64,000 nt of DNA from NCBI GenBank assembly GCA_009733575.1, contig ML769435.1:56589-120588 (forward strand), given 5' to 3'. Positions 1-11,207 of the stretch are shown piece after piece (position 1 is the first letter of the stretch; each line of letters opens with the position of its first letter). A program made the translations under genes and the position numbers. The notes beneath the pieces were generated by a model. The model had not been told where the DNA came from and did not search any database. It was given only the letters and a program-made list of their open reading frames with translations. This DNA comes from Gymnopus androsaceus JB14 (taxonomy: Eukaryota > Basidiomycota > Agaricomycetes > Agaricales > Omphalotaceae).

Positions 1-748
1 ACCAAGTCCAACATGCAACTGGATCGTAGACGAGAGTTGACCACATGAATACGAAGACGGCACAGGGACCAAGACGACCTCGTTCTGCGAAGGCGCCTAG
101 GGCAATCATCGGGCTAGCGAAACGTTAGTGATATTTGGTAAGAATAGTACAGAGAAAACATACGTGGCGGCGGCGAAAACAAGCTGGTAGACTGAGAATA
201 CAAGTGAAGGAATACGAGTGCTACCAATTGAAGGAGATGCATCAACACCTCGCATACCGAAGTATTCTAGGAGAAATTTTAGTATATCTGTGTTTGTTTC
301 CGAATGCGTTTGTTTGTAACATACTCAAATCTCCAATAAAGGGACTTCCGGTCTCGCTGAACGCTAAAGAAAATCCCCAGAAAAACCACTGCGCAGAACA
401 TGAGTTGGAAAGAAATCGGGAGAGACGTCTGCAATCTGGCAGCAAAAAGCAATTACGTACTTGAAACGACACCACGGCCACTGTCATCATGCTCATATAC
501 ATCATTGAGAGCGCACTCTGTTCGCCTCAACAGGCCAGAGTAGAAGAACCCGAGTCCAGGTATCATAATCCATACGAACGCGGTCCCTATAAGTATCCAC
601 GCAATGTCACCATTTTGGTATACCGTCTGAGCTCCCGATAGATCTGTGTAAATGATACTTCCAGCTATAATGAACCAATTGGAATTGTTATACGTGACAA
701 GAAAAAATCGAAAAGAGATTTACCGCTATCATAGGTAATGTTAACCAT
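1..748 (-). CDS. Ammonium transporter (Amt/Mep family), 5' part, with a possible frameshift
   Basis: Membrane channel-type transporter for ammonium uptake. Visible exons on the minus strand are 724-748, 461-664, 325-388, 164-266 and 1-113; the gene continues beyond the left edge. Translation gives a short N-terminus, then family motifs in order: GDIAW, PGLGFFYSG, SMMTVAVVSFQ, WFFWGFSLAFS, GSPFIGDL, PSIGSTRIP, a Pro-Met-Ile-Ala-Leu-Gly-Ala helix start, ERGRLGP and STLVYDPVACWTW. These are the first transmembrane helices of fungal Amt/Mep proteins. All four introns have GT...AG ends. Oddity: exon 2 is 204 nt and leaves the frame one base out between FFYSGLLRR and ALSMMYM (near 505-515), so either this copy is a pseudogene or there is one wrong base. 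Start chosen at the ATG at 748, which splices in frame to exon 2. The family call is firm; functionality is not. Confidence 0.85.
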
Positions 749-1736
749 GGGAGTAGAAAAGAAACTGCAGGTCCATGAGATCGAAGTGGTTAAAGAATGA
801 AATTCCTTATCGCTTGGACGGACGTCGGAGCCCTATGGAAATCAGCGGATTCAACATTCAATGGAATATTTCCGAACTAAGTAAATGATTCCCGGAAGCC
901 AAGGGAAGGCAGGTAATCTTGGAAATCAGAAGTCCGATGTGCGCCCACGCTGAGCGTTCAACGAGCTCAGCACTGAACAGATACTGGAGATTTCACTATA
1001 AGATCCTTGCATCGAACGTGTGTGTAGGGAGATAACGATAACGCGACATCCAATGGGAGAAAGGAACGGCAAACGGCCACAAAGGTTGAGTCAGGCTAGA
1101 CAGTCATAAACCAGCCGGAATGAGCGCTTGAGTCAGGCTTGAGTACTAGTAGCAGTAGAGGGGAATAGTTCTAAGTTGCAGTCAGGTCAAAACGCAAATA
1201 GTTGATTCCTACGTCGGACGACGGCATTTTGACGACGTACGGACATATTTTTTTAGAAATGACTGCATCCCATCGCCCTTTATCCTGTATAAGATCTAGA
1301 CTGGCAGAAGAACATGGAGGTCCAGCGGCAATTCGTAGAGATTGGTCCACGTGTCCGCCACCGGGTTCCTGGCAGTGGTCGATTCTCCTGTATGCGCGTC
1401 TATTTGCCATTTCAAGGGTGGAAATACTTCGCTGCTTAACGCAATGGTTCAAGCTGGATGAAATGGGGGGGCATTCCGCTAGGAGATGGAAAAATGCTCT
1501 CTGTCTCCAGTGTGTAAAGTAACGCCGAGTAGCAAAAAACATCTTTCAAAATAGATAGGACTTGAGATCCTTCTTATGATTACATGATCAAGCACCAGCT
1601 TAAACTAAATAAATACAATTTTCCTCAGAGAAAAAACATGGCAAATATGAAAGAAGGGGAGGGAAGATGAAATATTCGCGAAGGGTTATTTCATCCTAGC
1701 TATACAAATAAGCAACGCCTTCCACGCCGTAACCTA
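749..1736. other. Intergenic stretch, no gene recognised
   Basis: Separates two genes of the same strand. Short open frames around 1171-1542 lie on both strands over the same bases and show no family motif or intron pattern. I see no RNA gene or repeat here. Confidence 0.5.
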
Positions 1737-3237
1737 CTACACAATCTCTTCAGAAATGATTGTTTTATGCTCTTTGACCGATTCTGAGGAACCGTTCGAG
1801 TATGGCATCTCTGTAATCCTCTCTATGTTGACAGATACTGCACCTCTTGAAGTACCACGACGATCCCCGCCATAGTCTTGGTATACTTGAGCCGTGCGAT
1901 TGGAAGAGGGCAGAGAGCTGAACGAAGAGGTGGTAGTGTTGTATGTGAACTGGGAATCAAGATGGGACCTCTGGAAGGCGACTAGTACAAGAATAACGGT
2001 CGGATACATTCCCTAAAGAATAACTCGATCTGAATTGACAGCACGTCATAGCATTGACGGGACTCACTATCGCTTGATTCATGACCATGATGGCATAGTT
2101 AGTGTAAGACGTATTCGCAACGCCAGGTATGATTATGATGCTCTTTAAAATCTGTTCACGGAGCGTTTAAGTAAAGGGTAGTCTGCATAATCAAGTAGGA
2201 AGAACGAACCCAAAGCACAGTATAGATGATACCGCTCTCCACAAACAGCATCAATGCAGTCTCAGTAAAGGACTTGCGAGAGCCATTTAACATGTGTGCC
2301 CAGATCCCCTTTTTCGCTTTCCTAAAGACGATGATCAGACACATCCACAGACCGGCCATCGGTAAATCCAAACGAACCAAGCTCGCAATGCAACCATAAG
2401 CGTTGCCCATATGTTGATGGAAAAGGAAAAAGTGAGGGCAATGATGTCGATCTTGAGCTGGGAGGGGGCCAAGAGGTGTAGACTTTTCACACTCGGAAAG
2501 CCGACACCAATTTGAGTGAGGTTACATAAAAAGACAGTGCCTAGCCAGGTTATTTGCTGGATTGGGTTTGAAGGTTACAGCGCACTCACTGAACAAAGCC
2601 ACCATGAAAAATGTAGCTGTTGCTACGATCCGTTTATCCCATTTATATACAACGCAGACTCTCCAACAAACTACCAAGTCGCTCATCATAACCTAGCAGA
2701 AACAGTAATAATAATCATGCTTTAGTTTGGAAAGGACCAGACAAGACCTAGCGACTTACGCAAACATTATTAGTTATGGCCTGGATGATACGGAGCAACG
2801 TGTTCATAGTATTTTGGTGGGTCAAGTCCTTCGGAGGAGAGGTAAGTTCTCCAGGGATGGTGATCTTGAGGTCAGTCCAAACACGGCGGACATCGATGGC
2901 CCAATCTATAGTAGAAAGTGTGTACATCACCAGCGTGAAGGTGACCATCACTTTCTTTGACCGCGAGTTGAGACCTCGAGCTCTACATCCACCATCAGCT
3001 TTAGTGAGGACAAATCAATGCAAAAGAAATTACACAAGGACATATGTTGATGTCGACACGAGGAAGGTAAAGATGGCTATAAAAAAGATGATTAGACGAA
3101 GATGTATCAGGCTGAATTGAGAAACGTTTACCCCAGATAACAGTTTCCGCCAGGAGAGGAAACACGTAAAAGTCAGTGGTTTCAGCCAACTGTAGACGAG
3201 CTGTCTCGATTTCCGTGGCGTTCAGGGACATCGTCAA
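1737..3237 (-). CDS. Seven-helix membrane protein of the basidiomycete-specific receptor-like type
   Basis: Multi-exon integral membrane protein of a large Agaricomycete family with seven predicted helices; the role in the family is unknown, though it resembles receptors. Start at the ATG at 3237 (a second ATG two codons later). Exons read in order: ETARLQLAETTDFYVFPLL, then after a 56-nt intron AIFTFLVSTSTYVLVARGL, then SKKVMVTFTLVMYTLSTIDW, an exon with SDLVVCWRVCVVYKW, then KIDIIALTFSFSINIWATL, then KGIWAHMLNGSRKSFTETAL followed by VESGIIYTVLW, a short exon with SIIIIPGVANTSYTNY, and the last exon beginning GMYPTVILVLVAFQRSHLD and ending in a Ser/Thr-rich cytosolic tail with stop at 1737. 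The motifs VESGIIY, GMYPTVIIVLVA and the DLxxxWR segment are family hallmarks. Splice sites fit GT...AG throughout and frames close, so the gene looks intact. Exact exon ends around 2400 and 2180 are my inference. Confidence 0.72.
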
Positions 3238-3496
3238 CGGGAAGAGGGTGCTGCTGAGCGAAAATACGTTTCTCCATCTTAAAGAGCATCCGGTGTGAAG
3301 GAAGATCCATATAGGTTAACCCTAGTATACTCCTGATGATGCTCGATAAACCCGCGATTGATTCATATTCAAGGTGCACTCGAGGTAGACAACTCCAAGT
3401 AGGTAGTATACTTCCCATGACTCTCGTTTCATCTTTTTGGCGCCTCGTTGACTCTACAAGCGTTCTCAGCGCCGTCCTGGCTTTTTTGAATGGAAA

Positions 3497-4211
3497 TCAG
3501 AGAAGGCGGTGAAATGCTTCGTCGAGAAGTGCGCTATGCAATATATCAATGTGCCTATCCAACTCAGTGAGCTCCAAATACCGTATCCGCATTCTCACCG
3601 AACAATGACCGATTGTATGAGGATCTAGGCTTTGAACTGATTCGATCTCCGTCATCAGCGTCTCGAGGGAATGAACATCCACAAACGCCTAATGTTTCCT
3701 GATTGTTTGATTATATACGCTGAAGAAAGGAATACTAAACCCATGATCGGGTGAAGACTTACTCTGAGCTCTTCAAAGTTTTCTGACGTTCGAACAGTTT
3801 CCTTCATTCCTATTATTAGTAGTGAGAGGATTGATTGAGGGTTGACGCAAGAAGCCAAGCAGTGATTCGAGCAAGATCGCCGGAGATAGGATTATCTTCG
3901 AGTTTGAGCCAGGAAAGGGAGACACCCAAGAGACACCCGTCGTCGTCGCCAATGTGAGAGAGAACCCGACTGATCAGTCGGTCTATAACGCCCCACCGAG
4001 CACCCCGCATCACTATTATAGTGCAAAAATTGAAGTAGCGGCCTAGTATGACACCAACGACATAGTACATGCATCGCGCAATACTTCTTCTCCCATTGGG
4101 AGCTCCTCTTGAATGATGGATATTGCTGTTCAATTCACTTGTCGACAGGTTCCTCGGAGTCGAAATTTGTTCATCATTCAAGGTGCGACCGGTATACATA
4201 ATAGGAGACAC
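3497..4211 (-). CDS. Unrecognised multi-exon gene, hypothetical
   Basis: Not recognised. Read on the minus strand, an open segment from 4211 to about 3845 carries a weakly hydrophobic stretch, then a spliced pair of exons follows: one ending in SENFEELR and, after a clean 74-nt intron (gtaagt...ttag), one running AFVDVHSLETLMTEIESVQS to a stop at 3497. The clean in-frame join of the last two exons is the main reason to believe a gene. I could not find a frame-keeping join between the first segment and the last two, so this may be two genes or a damaged one. It lies 260 bp upstream of the seven-helix gene on the same strand. Confidence 0.3.
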
Positions 4212-4716
4212 ATACCTACTTCGAATAATATCGCGTTAGTCCTCTGATTTCCTCAGGGAGACGGGTCTCCGTCCAGATCATGAACATCTTTTTTTCCATG
4301 GACCGACGTGAAAGTGGAGGAATACTGTAACCTATTCGGTTCGATAAGCATTCCAGGAATTTAAGAGGGGCTCTGATAGATCAGCTTCCTAGCATTTGCC
4401 AGTGCTCGTGAAATTGCTACGGCTATTGAAGACCGACCAAGAAATCGCAGGGCATACCAGTGGAACGCCCCAGTACCTCCGAGCTAAGATGACGTTAAAC
4501 CCCTAAAGCTCACGCGGTACGAGTGACGGAAAGAGCGATGTAAGCAAAGGATTTAAAATCGCACAATTAGGACGGGGAACTAAACATTTTCCTAATCTTG
4601 CTCCCACCCATGTCCTCCAACTCTGCTCTTGTCAGCTGCTGAAGCCAAATAATATGTCCGCAGCAACGATTCGACCTCGTCAAATAGCTGAAATGAAAAA
4701 AGAAACATCTGGCGAA
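4212..4716. other. Intergenic, nothing recognised
   Basis: No motif, RNA gene or repeat that I can support in this stretch. Confidence 0.45.
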
Positions 4717-4802
4717 TGCCCCCTGCCAGAATTGAACTAGCAACCTTTTCATCGTTCATGAAAGAGTAGGAAACACGAAATGACACTCCTGAGCTAAGAG
4801 GC
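4717..4802 (-). pseudogene. Decayed tRNA-Thr copy
   Basis: Matches the intact tRNA-Thr at 5235-5327. The 3' half (T arm and acceptor, reading ...TTCAATTCTGGC-AGGGGGCA) is nearly unchanged, but the 5' half is broken: the acceptor strand has lost a C, the D stem no longer pairs (GCTC against GTGTC), and the anticodon-stem region is rearranged with an altered intron. It should not fold as a tRNA. Confidence 0.8.
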
Positions 4803-5124
4803 AAGCACGCAACCGGTAACTAGATCTGGGAGCGCATCATCAAAAGATTAGCAGAATACCATGGTAAAGATGAGGACAAATGATAAAGACAAGGACAAAT
4901 GAACCGTTTGCTAGCCCATTTGCCACGACCACTCCAATCCTCCCATTAACATTGCAACAATACCCTCTAACAAATGTAGCCGACTCCAAAGACAGATATC
5001 CTTCCTCGTGATGCTGCTACTGCCATGAATACGGTATGATCTTGGACTCCGTCGCTGTGGCCACGTCTGATTAGTACCGAAGCCTTCCAACAGCTTCCAG
5101 GACAAGCTGGGAATCAGACATTAT
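4717..5124. repeat. Older copy of a tandem duplication (tRNA plus flanking ORF)
   Basis: This block and 5235-5553 are two copies of the same segment in the same orientation: a tRNA-Thr at the left end and, to its right, a segment sharing GTCGCTGTGGCCACGTCTGA and CCAACAGCTTCCAGGAC. The left copy has many substitutions, and the corresponding reading frame has stops, so it is the degenerate one. Confidence 0.75.
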
Positions 5125-5234
5125 AACCACTGGAGTACCTTCCTTCGTTACCTCCCTTTAAGCGACGGCCATGAGACCACGTCAAATAACGAATGAATAA
5201 GAATCAAAATAAACATCAGAATCGGCCGGACTAG

Positions 5235-5327
5235 TGCCCCCTGCCAGAATTGAACTAGCGACCTTTTCATCATCAGACTCACAATGGGAAGTACGAGTGA
5301 AACGCTCTACCCCTGAGCTAAGAGGGC
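5235..5327 (-). tRNA. tRNA-Thr (anticodon CGT) with a 21-nt intron
   Basis: On the minus strand the ends pair as GCCCTCT with AGGGGGC (one T-G pair), followed by discriminator A at 5235. D arm: GCTC / GAGC around AGGGGTA. Anticodon stem TTTCA / TGAAA (TGAAA at 5265-5269). Anticodon CGT at 5293-5295, preceded by CT and followed by A. The intron occupies 5271-5291, starting one base 3' of the anticodon, the standard place for nuclear tRNA introns. T arm: GCTAG-TTCAATT-CTGGC. The first ten bases overlap the end of the neighbouring ORF on the same strand. Confidence 0.92.
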
Positions 5328-5755
5328 ATGTCGACAGCGTAAACATCCTCATCATCCAAAAATTTCACAAACGCATCGTTGGCTAGTCGGATCCACTCCT
5401 TATTAGCGTTACAACAATCAATGCCCTTCGGCAATATGATTCCGACTCCCATGAATGCGGTACGATCCTCGACAGTACAACCGTCGCTGTGGCCACGTCT
5501 GATTAATACCGAAGCTGTCCAACAGCTTCCAGGACGAACTGAGAATCGCACATTGTTCTGGTTATAGAATCTTCCCGTCGGTCTAGACAGCGGAGTCGAA
5601 TGAGCGACAGATGGCGCTGTTCCTGCACCTGTGAATGAAAGGCGGCGGAGGGGCTGCAAGAAAAGAGAATGCTGTTGTATTTCAGCTGCTAGACCATAAT
5701 AGATATCAGTATCTTTGCGCATTGGAACGTGCTCGTGAAACGTAGTTGTGATCAT
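5318..5755 (-). CDS. Hypothetical protein ending inside the tRNA gene
   Basis: Open frame of 145 codons. Not recognised; no transmembrane segment or known motif. The stop codon TAG is the tRNA sequence GCCCTCTTAG itself, so the last residues (MPS) are tRNA-encoded. The same reading frame is visible but broken in the duplicated copy at 4911-5105, which shows that this segment was duplicated with the tRNA. It may be the last exon of a longer gene, with an upstream exon around 5760-5960, or not coding at all. Confidence 0.25.
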   Translation of the reverse strand: MITTTFHEHVPMRKDTDIYYGLAAEIQQHSLFLQPLRRLSFTGAGTAPSVAHSTPLSRPTGRFYNQNNVRFSVRPGSCWTASVLIRRGHSDGCTVEDRTAFMGVGIILPKGIDCCNANKEWIRLANDAFVKFLDDEDVYAVDMPS

Positions 5756-6779
5756 CGTGATGGAGATAGACGATAGCTTCTATCCTGGGATCGGATACTA
5801 TGACGGGATTGAGAGTGGGAATTGAAATATTTAGAGTGAGAATAATCAGTGACCAGCACCGAGGACAGAGAGAGCGAGAGCTAGGACAGCTCGTAAAAAA
5901 AAGAATGAAACGAAACGAAACAAGCCCATCCGGTTTACCAGAAAATTCCAACCATTCCAATAACAGCTCTAGCTTTCAGGCGGTATACGGTATCGACGCT
6001 CGAGTTCAGACCCCTGAAGCTTGAACTCTGTTTCGCAGAGAATGAAATGTCGTGGACTTGAGGGTCGTCTCGGACGGCAAGTTGATGAGGATTTATACAG
6101 CTCTGGTTGTAGAGCAGTGAGAGTCAGCCCAGGGAAGTGTATGGATTCCAGAGCGGAATCGGCAGCAGGAATGTTTGTAGCGAATAATACCAGAAGAAGC
6201 TGAAGGTCTGCGGTATGATATACCTTAAAGAGGAGGATCGTCAATAATCGGGAAGGGAACAAAGGAAACGATACACGGAATGACACACTATCATCACCGT
6301 CTCCGTTATCTCTCAATCCTTTCTCCGCTCTATCTGCTCCAATCGACCGATGGACATGAGAACGTGTTCATCGTCGTGTCTACAAGTATGAGTGAGTTGA
6401 GGCAGTGGATGATGAAAGGGGTCTGAATTGTGGACGAAGATAGTTTCGGGTGTGACAGATATGGGAGAGATTTGGTGCAATAAAACAGTACCCAGTGGTG
6501 GTAGTTGGGTGGTGCTGGGTGGTGCTAAGTGGTAGGGGAAGCCTGAGCGCCATCTACAGTATGACTCGGATTGTAATCGCATCTAGTCTGGCAGAGCACC
6601 ATTAGAATGATAGCAACAATGAAGGGGACGGTTCAATCTAGCGATAAGACTAGCGATAAGACATACCTTGAGGTCTTTAGCTTCTCCTTAGGTTTATCAA
6701 GCTTCGCGACTATAACTGCCTTGCCTTAACGCTGGAGCTGCGCTAGGATTCTAGGCGATTTCAAAGAATTCAAACATAA
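5756..6779. other. No gene recognised
   Basis: Short frames on both strands overlap one another, and none carries a family motif. A short GGTGGTGCTGGGTGGTGCTA-like run lies near 6500-6535. Nothing else supported. Confidence 0.4.
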
Positions 6780-7830
6780 GAAATTGCAATGCGGTAGCCT
6801 TCGCGTAACAGTAGACTCGAACCAGCCGGCTGCGTCGGCCCGGCGACGTTCGATGAAAGACGATCGAAGTTCGGGCTGGAACAGCCGACTGGTATTTAAT
6901 CTGGCACTTTTGGCACGGTCGGCTTTTTTCACACGTCGACTTATGAACTTCGACAAATTTTCTTAGCATCGATTATTCAAACTCATGCGTCCAAAATTCT
7001 GAAGAGACAGTTTTGTGCAGAATTTTACGGCCATTCAAAAGTATACCTTTATTAAGTGTAATTATTTGAAGCCATTGCTCAAAATTAAATTTACATGTTA
7101 TCCGCATGGGCGCTTAGTACTTCTAAGCACCCGGCTCAAGCGCTCAAGTGCTGCGTCATCTGGTGACATGTCATCGGTTCAAAGTAATTAGCATCTAGCA
7201 AACTCATTTCTCAACATATTCAGATAAAAACAAAAACTTATTCTTCAGCGAAGAAATCCTCAAAAAAGTGTCTCTTCAGAATTTTGGGCGCATGGGTTTG
7301 AAAAATCGATTCTCAGAAAATTTGTTGAAGTCAATAAGTCGGCGTGTGAAAAAAGCCGACTAAGCCAAAACTCAAGGGGCGTTCGGCACTTGAATGGCAG
7401 ACATCATGCACCCTTACTAAAATAGGCAAGGGGTGTCTGATCCGATAATGCGGGTCCGAAATATCCGAGAGAGCGCTTAGTCTATGTGCACTCTCGTAGA
7501 GTTCTTAGCGTAGTTCCGCACTTCAGTAAAATGAGATTTGAACTTTTGACTGCCTTTGGCAGCCTCTGGCTGCACAGCGTCGATAATTTGCTCTCTGTAG
7601 CTGTTTCATGGCTGTCTTGAATGCTTACGGCGCTTATTTCTGGTCGCATGGTTTTGACAGGTCACGTTAAGCGCATTTTGTCTGCCGTTCTGCTGCCGAA
7701 TGCCCCTTGCCAAAACTGCCAGATTAAAAACCAGTCGCCGCGTTTGCGGCACTTTGATCGACTCATCATCAAACGTCGCTGCATCCACTACGGCGACTGG
7801 CTCGAGTCTAGCGTAACAGCGTCTTCCGAA
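6780..7830. repeat. Nested foldback (inverted repeat) structure
   Basis: Segment 6780-7018 reappears as its reverse complement in two pieces: 7266-7366 (shared AAAATTCTGAAGAGACA and GTGTGAAAAAAGCCGAC) and about 7700-7830 (shared GCCAGATTAAA and GGCTCGAGTCTAGCGTAACA-like sequence). The two pieces of the right arm are separated by ~330 bp that is itself roughly palindromic: CAAGGGGCGTTCGGCA near 7376 against TGCCGAATGCCCCTTG near 7695. The loop (7019-7265) shows no coding potential. Probably a foldback or MITE with a second palindromic insertion in one arm. No target duplication found. Confidence 0.6.
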
Positions 7831-9030
7831 CATGTCACGCGATGATCTAAGCGCACGCTTTCTTTCCTCACCGTCATGTCGCGCGTCCTACTTGCTCTTG
7901 TGCATGCTAAATTCTACCTCTATTGCCGATTCCCGACCTTGTAAAGGATCTTTCGTGCCGCTTCTATCCTGATTCCTCGGAGGTCGGACCTCCTTGGCTG
8001 TAGTCACTCTCCTCTCGTACTGGCGCCTTTAGATTTTGGATTTTTCTCGAAGTCCATTGATATACGCCATACGACTCTACCATCTGAGGGCATTTCACTT
8101 GGTCCGGCAAGGCCGTTCATTAGTAATTTAGTAACCAAGACCATTTGACTTGGTTATGTTCTATCAGTTCACGGCCCCTAACCAAATAGATTGTATACAA
8201 CTACTGACTTTGAACGCTCGAATTACTTAGGGTCAATTATTGATACGGTCCAATCTCTAAACTCAACTTCTCATTGAGAAGTAGAATGGGAAGAGAATTA
8301 TCAGGTGGGAGTATAAGTAATAGAGTCCACAGCTTTGGGTATTCAAATCAAAGAGACTCATTGGTCGTCCTGGTGAAGACTCAACGCGAGTCATTGGCTA
8401 AAGGAGATGTAGGTGAAGTTGAGAAGAAAAGATGAATGGACTGTCCGAATCGAGGTGTTTACCCATAGTCAATACTGTGGTTAAACGGCGAATGCGCTTG
8501 ACAGGTGCTGGCAAGGTACAAGGATAAAAGGAAAGATTCAGAGCCGGATTCCGACGTTCGATCAAGGTGATGGAACAATTGTGGAAAGGCGCTTCCAACA
8601 CAGCGCAAGAATTCCAACGTTGTACCTGAATTCGCCAGACCAAGAATGACTGTATCGAAGTCCAACTCCTTGAATTATGCTTATGTCTGATATCTGCAAA
8701 TATTCGCCGGCTACTAATTATGGTTACATTGCAAAATAAAATTGAAAATAGGAGGTTGGATGAGAGCCCAATCAGATCATGAGCTCCCGTGTCGATTTTT
8801 AATGTTCGAACTACTGTAACTGATGGTTACAATTCCTGGTTTCCTGGTACGCGACTGCGCAAGGGTAAGGATCATCATGGATCATCATCATAACATATTG
8901 TACTGCTGGTATAATTTACCATCTGCGCTGATAGCGGTACTTAAAACCGAACAGGGCTTTCAGCATCGCAATCCAATTCCCCTTCAGCACCTTACCAAAC
9001 GCAGATAATTGTTCCACTCCATATCGACTC
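7831..9030. other. Intergenic, nothing recognised
   Basis: Upstream region of the gene at 9031. Open frames at 8398-8665 on the minus strand have no recognisable motif. No repeat or RNA gene supported. Confidence 0.4.
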
Positions 9031-10570
9031 ATGTCTACTGTATGGCTAATGGTTGATGACGACGATACGACAGATCTCGACTATCTAGAGCCTCATAGTT
9101 GGACCCGTGTATCTAGCACCACGACGATGATAGGATCTGGGAAAAGCTTTGATGCAGGAAGCATTCGAGGCCCTGCATATGATAGCACTTTGCACTTCAC
9201 ATCCCAAAATACAAGCATTAATTTTCGGTTTAACGGTAGATATCTGGTGATATATGCTGATTTACATACTCATTCATTATCCAGGATCTTCATTTTTCGG
9301 CGTCTACGGATCCCTGGACCTCACTAGCCCATATGGAACACTTCCCAATATCAGTTGTTTGCTTGACGGTTTGTCAGCACCAATATCCGCACAGCATATA
9401 TACGCTGTGGGCAACACCAACAATAATTATCTCGCTTGTTCTGCCAACTCAGGAGTAGTCAAGTCGAATCCGGGAGAGCATCAGCTCCTAATCACTGTCA
9501 CAAATTTTGTGAACTCTTCCTGGTATTTTGACTACCTCACATACGAGAGCCTGGCTAATCCACAGCTGAATGGAGAGTTGATACAGGCGGGAAATGCTCA
9601 GCTCATCCCATCCGCAGATTACAGTGGGCTCACCTTTGGACCAAACTGGTTTCATCAGGGAGCGGATGAATCGACGGAAACAACTGTTTTAAACTCCAAA
9701 GTAACATTTCAGTTCAATGGTAAGTAGTTATTGAAGGCAAACATCACTAAAAACTTAATTGAAATACTGTTCAGGAACTTCCGTATCTCTATATGGCGAT
9801 TTGGACACTAACATCTCAAATACTGCATCATACCAAATTGATGGCAGTAGTCCAGTCATTTTTCAACTACCAGAAGATGGCATGCCATCAAATACACTTA
9901 ACAATATCCTCTTATTCAATCACAGTAATCTTAGCATTGGGGAACACACGTTAGTTGTGACCTCCAATGGTAGTAATACTGGAACACCATTGGACATCAA
10001 TTATTTTCTTGCACAATCACTTACAACAGAAGAACAAGCATCACTTTCTTCTCATCCTTTCACTAATTCCACTGCAACCCCCAATGCACCAACAGGATCC
10101 TCAATATCCCATAGTGGGAATGCAAATACAAAGGTGATAGTTGGTGCTGCTTTAGGTGCTGTTTCATCAGTTCTTCTGGTAACCGCAGCCACCTTTTATG
10201 GTTCAGGATTAAATCAAGGAAAAAGAAGGAACTTCTAGCTGTCAAATACATTCCATTTTGGGGATATAATCCTGTGAACAGTAATTATTCCGTTTCCTTT
10301 TTTGCACACATCATTGAAATTTTGTCAGATGCTACACCAAGCCACCCTCACGGTGGAAAGGTCCAATCAGGAAGCATTCCGAGTACAAAGTTTGTGCAAA
10401 ATTACGGTCTCATGCAAGCACAGCGGCGGGAAAGGCCACAGTTGGAGGACTTGCTACCACCTATTATCCATACAGACAGTGGCTTACGGGTAGCAGTGGA
10501 GGAGAGGAAAATTGATTCAGAGCTGAATGAGGTGAGGACAGAGATGCCTCCAGACTATACAGAGGAATAG
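9031..10570 (+). CDS. Two-lobed surface protein with single membrane helix and cytosolic tail
   Basis: Probable type I-like membrane protein of a large Agaricomycete family in which two related beta-rich (jelly-roll-like) lobes precede one helix. Exons: 9031-9235, 9285-9719, 9775-10200 and 10239-10570; introns are 49, 55 and 38 nt. The first lobe starts near VDDDDTTDLDY and SSTTTMIGSG and ends with NFRFNG-SSFFGVYGSL; the second repeats the pattern with TFQFNG-TSVSLYGDLD. In both lobes the intron splits the Gly codon after the Phe-Asn, which supports an internal duplication. A membrane helix follows (KVIVGAALGAVSSVLLVTAA), then a polar tail containing DSGLR and ending MPPDYTEE, as in related proteins. 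The 38-nt last intron is inferred from frame closure and tail conservation. No clear signal peptide follows the chosen ATG, so an upstream exon is possible. Ligand unknown. Confidence 0.75.
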
Positions 10571-10844
10571 GATACATCATGGTTTAGCATTTCATCAGCA
10601 GGATATCTATTGTGAAAGGGATTTTTTCTTCACTGTGAAATGCAATATATTCCGAAACTATTGCTGGATGTAAAATTAACTGTGAAAGGTATAAGTTCCC
10701 AAAATATTTTCAAGTCCTGATAAAGGTCCTTTCTGGATCAGAAAATTTACTGTGGAAGGTTATTTTTCCTCTAACTTTTCTCAATCCTTTTCCAGACCTA
10801 TGTAAACAGGGTGGACCCTGGTGTGATTTAGGGATTTGTGATTG

Positions 10845-11207
10845 TGTTGGAATATCAAAGGTAAATATATCTTATTGAACTATACATGGAACACTTTCTC
10901 GTAGTATCCACTTGTTTGTATCACCATCCCATGCACTCCACTGTTATCGTCTCGCAGACTCCACTCAGTCTCTTGCCGTATCCATTTGCTCTCTTGTAGT
11001 ACCCACTTTACTGTATGGACAGTAGCCCCAAGTATTCACACAGTAGCCACCTGCCTGATATATTGTTTGTACTTAGGACTGTATATAAGCTTAGGTACCA
11101 TACCCTGTAATAACACTGTTGTCCCCCATCGATCTGTGTGATTGCTACTACTAAGTCCTGTGTGGACTTACTGCTGCTACTTCCTATTTAGGAATATAAC
11201 TCTAATA
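10845..11207 (+). mobile_element. Solo LTR, Ty1/copia-type family A
   Basis: A 363-bp segment beginning TGTTGGAATATCAAAGG and ending AACTCTAATA, flanked on both sides by the 5-bp duplication GATTG (10840-10844 and 11208-11212). It contains a TATATAAGC box near 11083 and an ACCATACCCTGTAATAAC-like region, as expected of U3-R. No internal domain is left, so it is a solo LTR after recombination. A second copy is at 17132-17493. It sits 275 bp downstream of the surface-protein gene. Confidence 0.9.

Noticed and set aside
1171..1542. Opposite-strand pair of frames of over 100 codons
   Set aside because: Both strands open over the same bases, no motif, no intron pattern.
3182..3418. Minus-strand frame upstream of the seven-helix gene
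   Set aside because: Overlaps the start of the spliced gene in another frame and has no motif.
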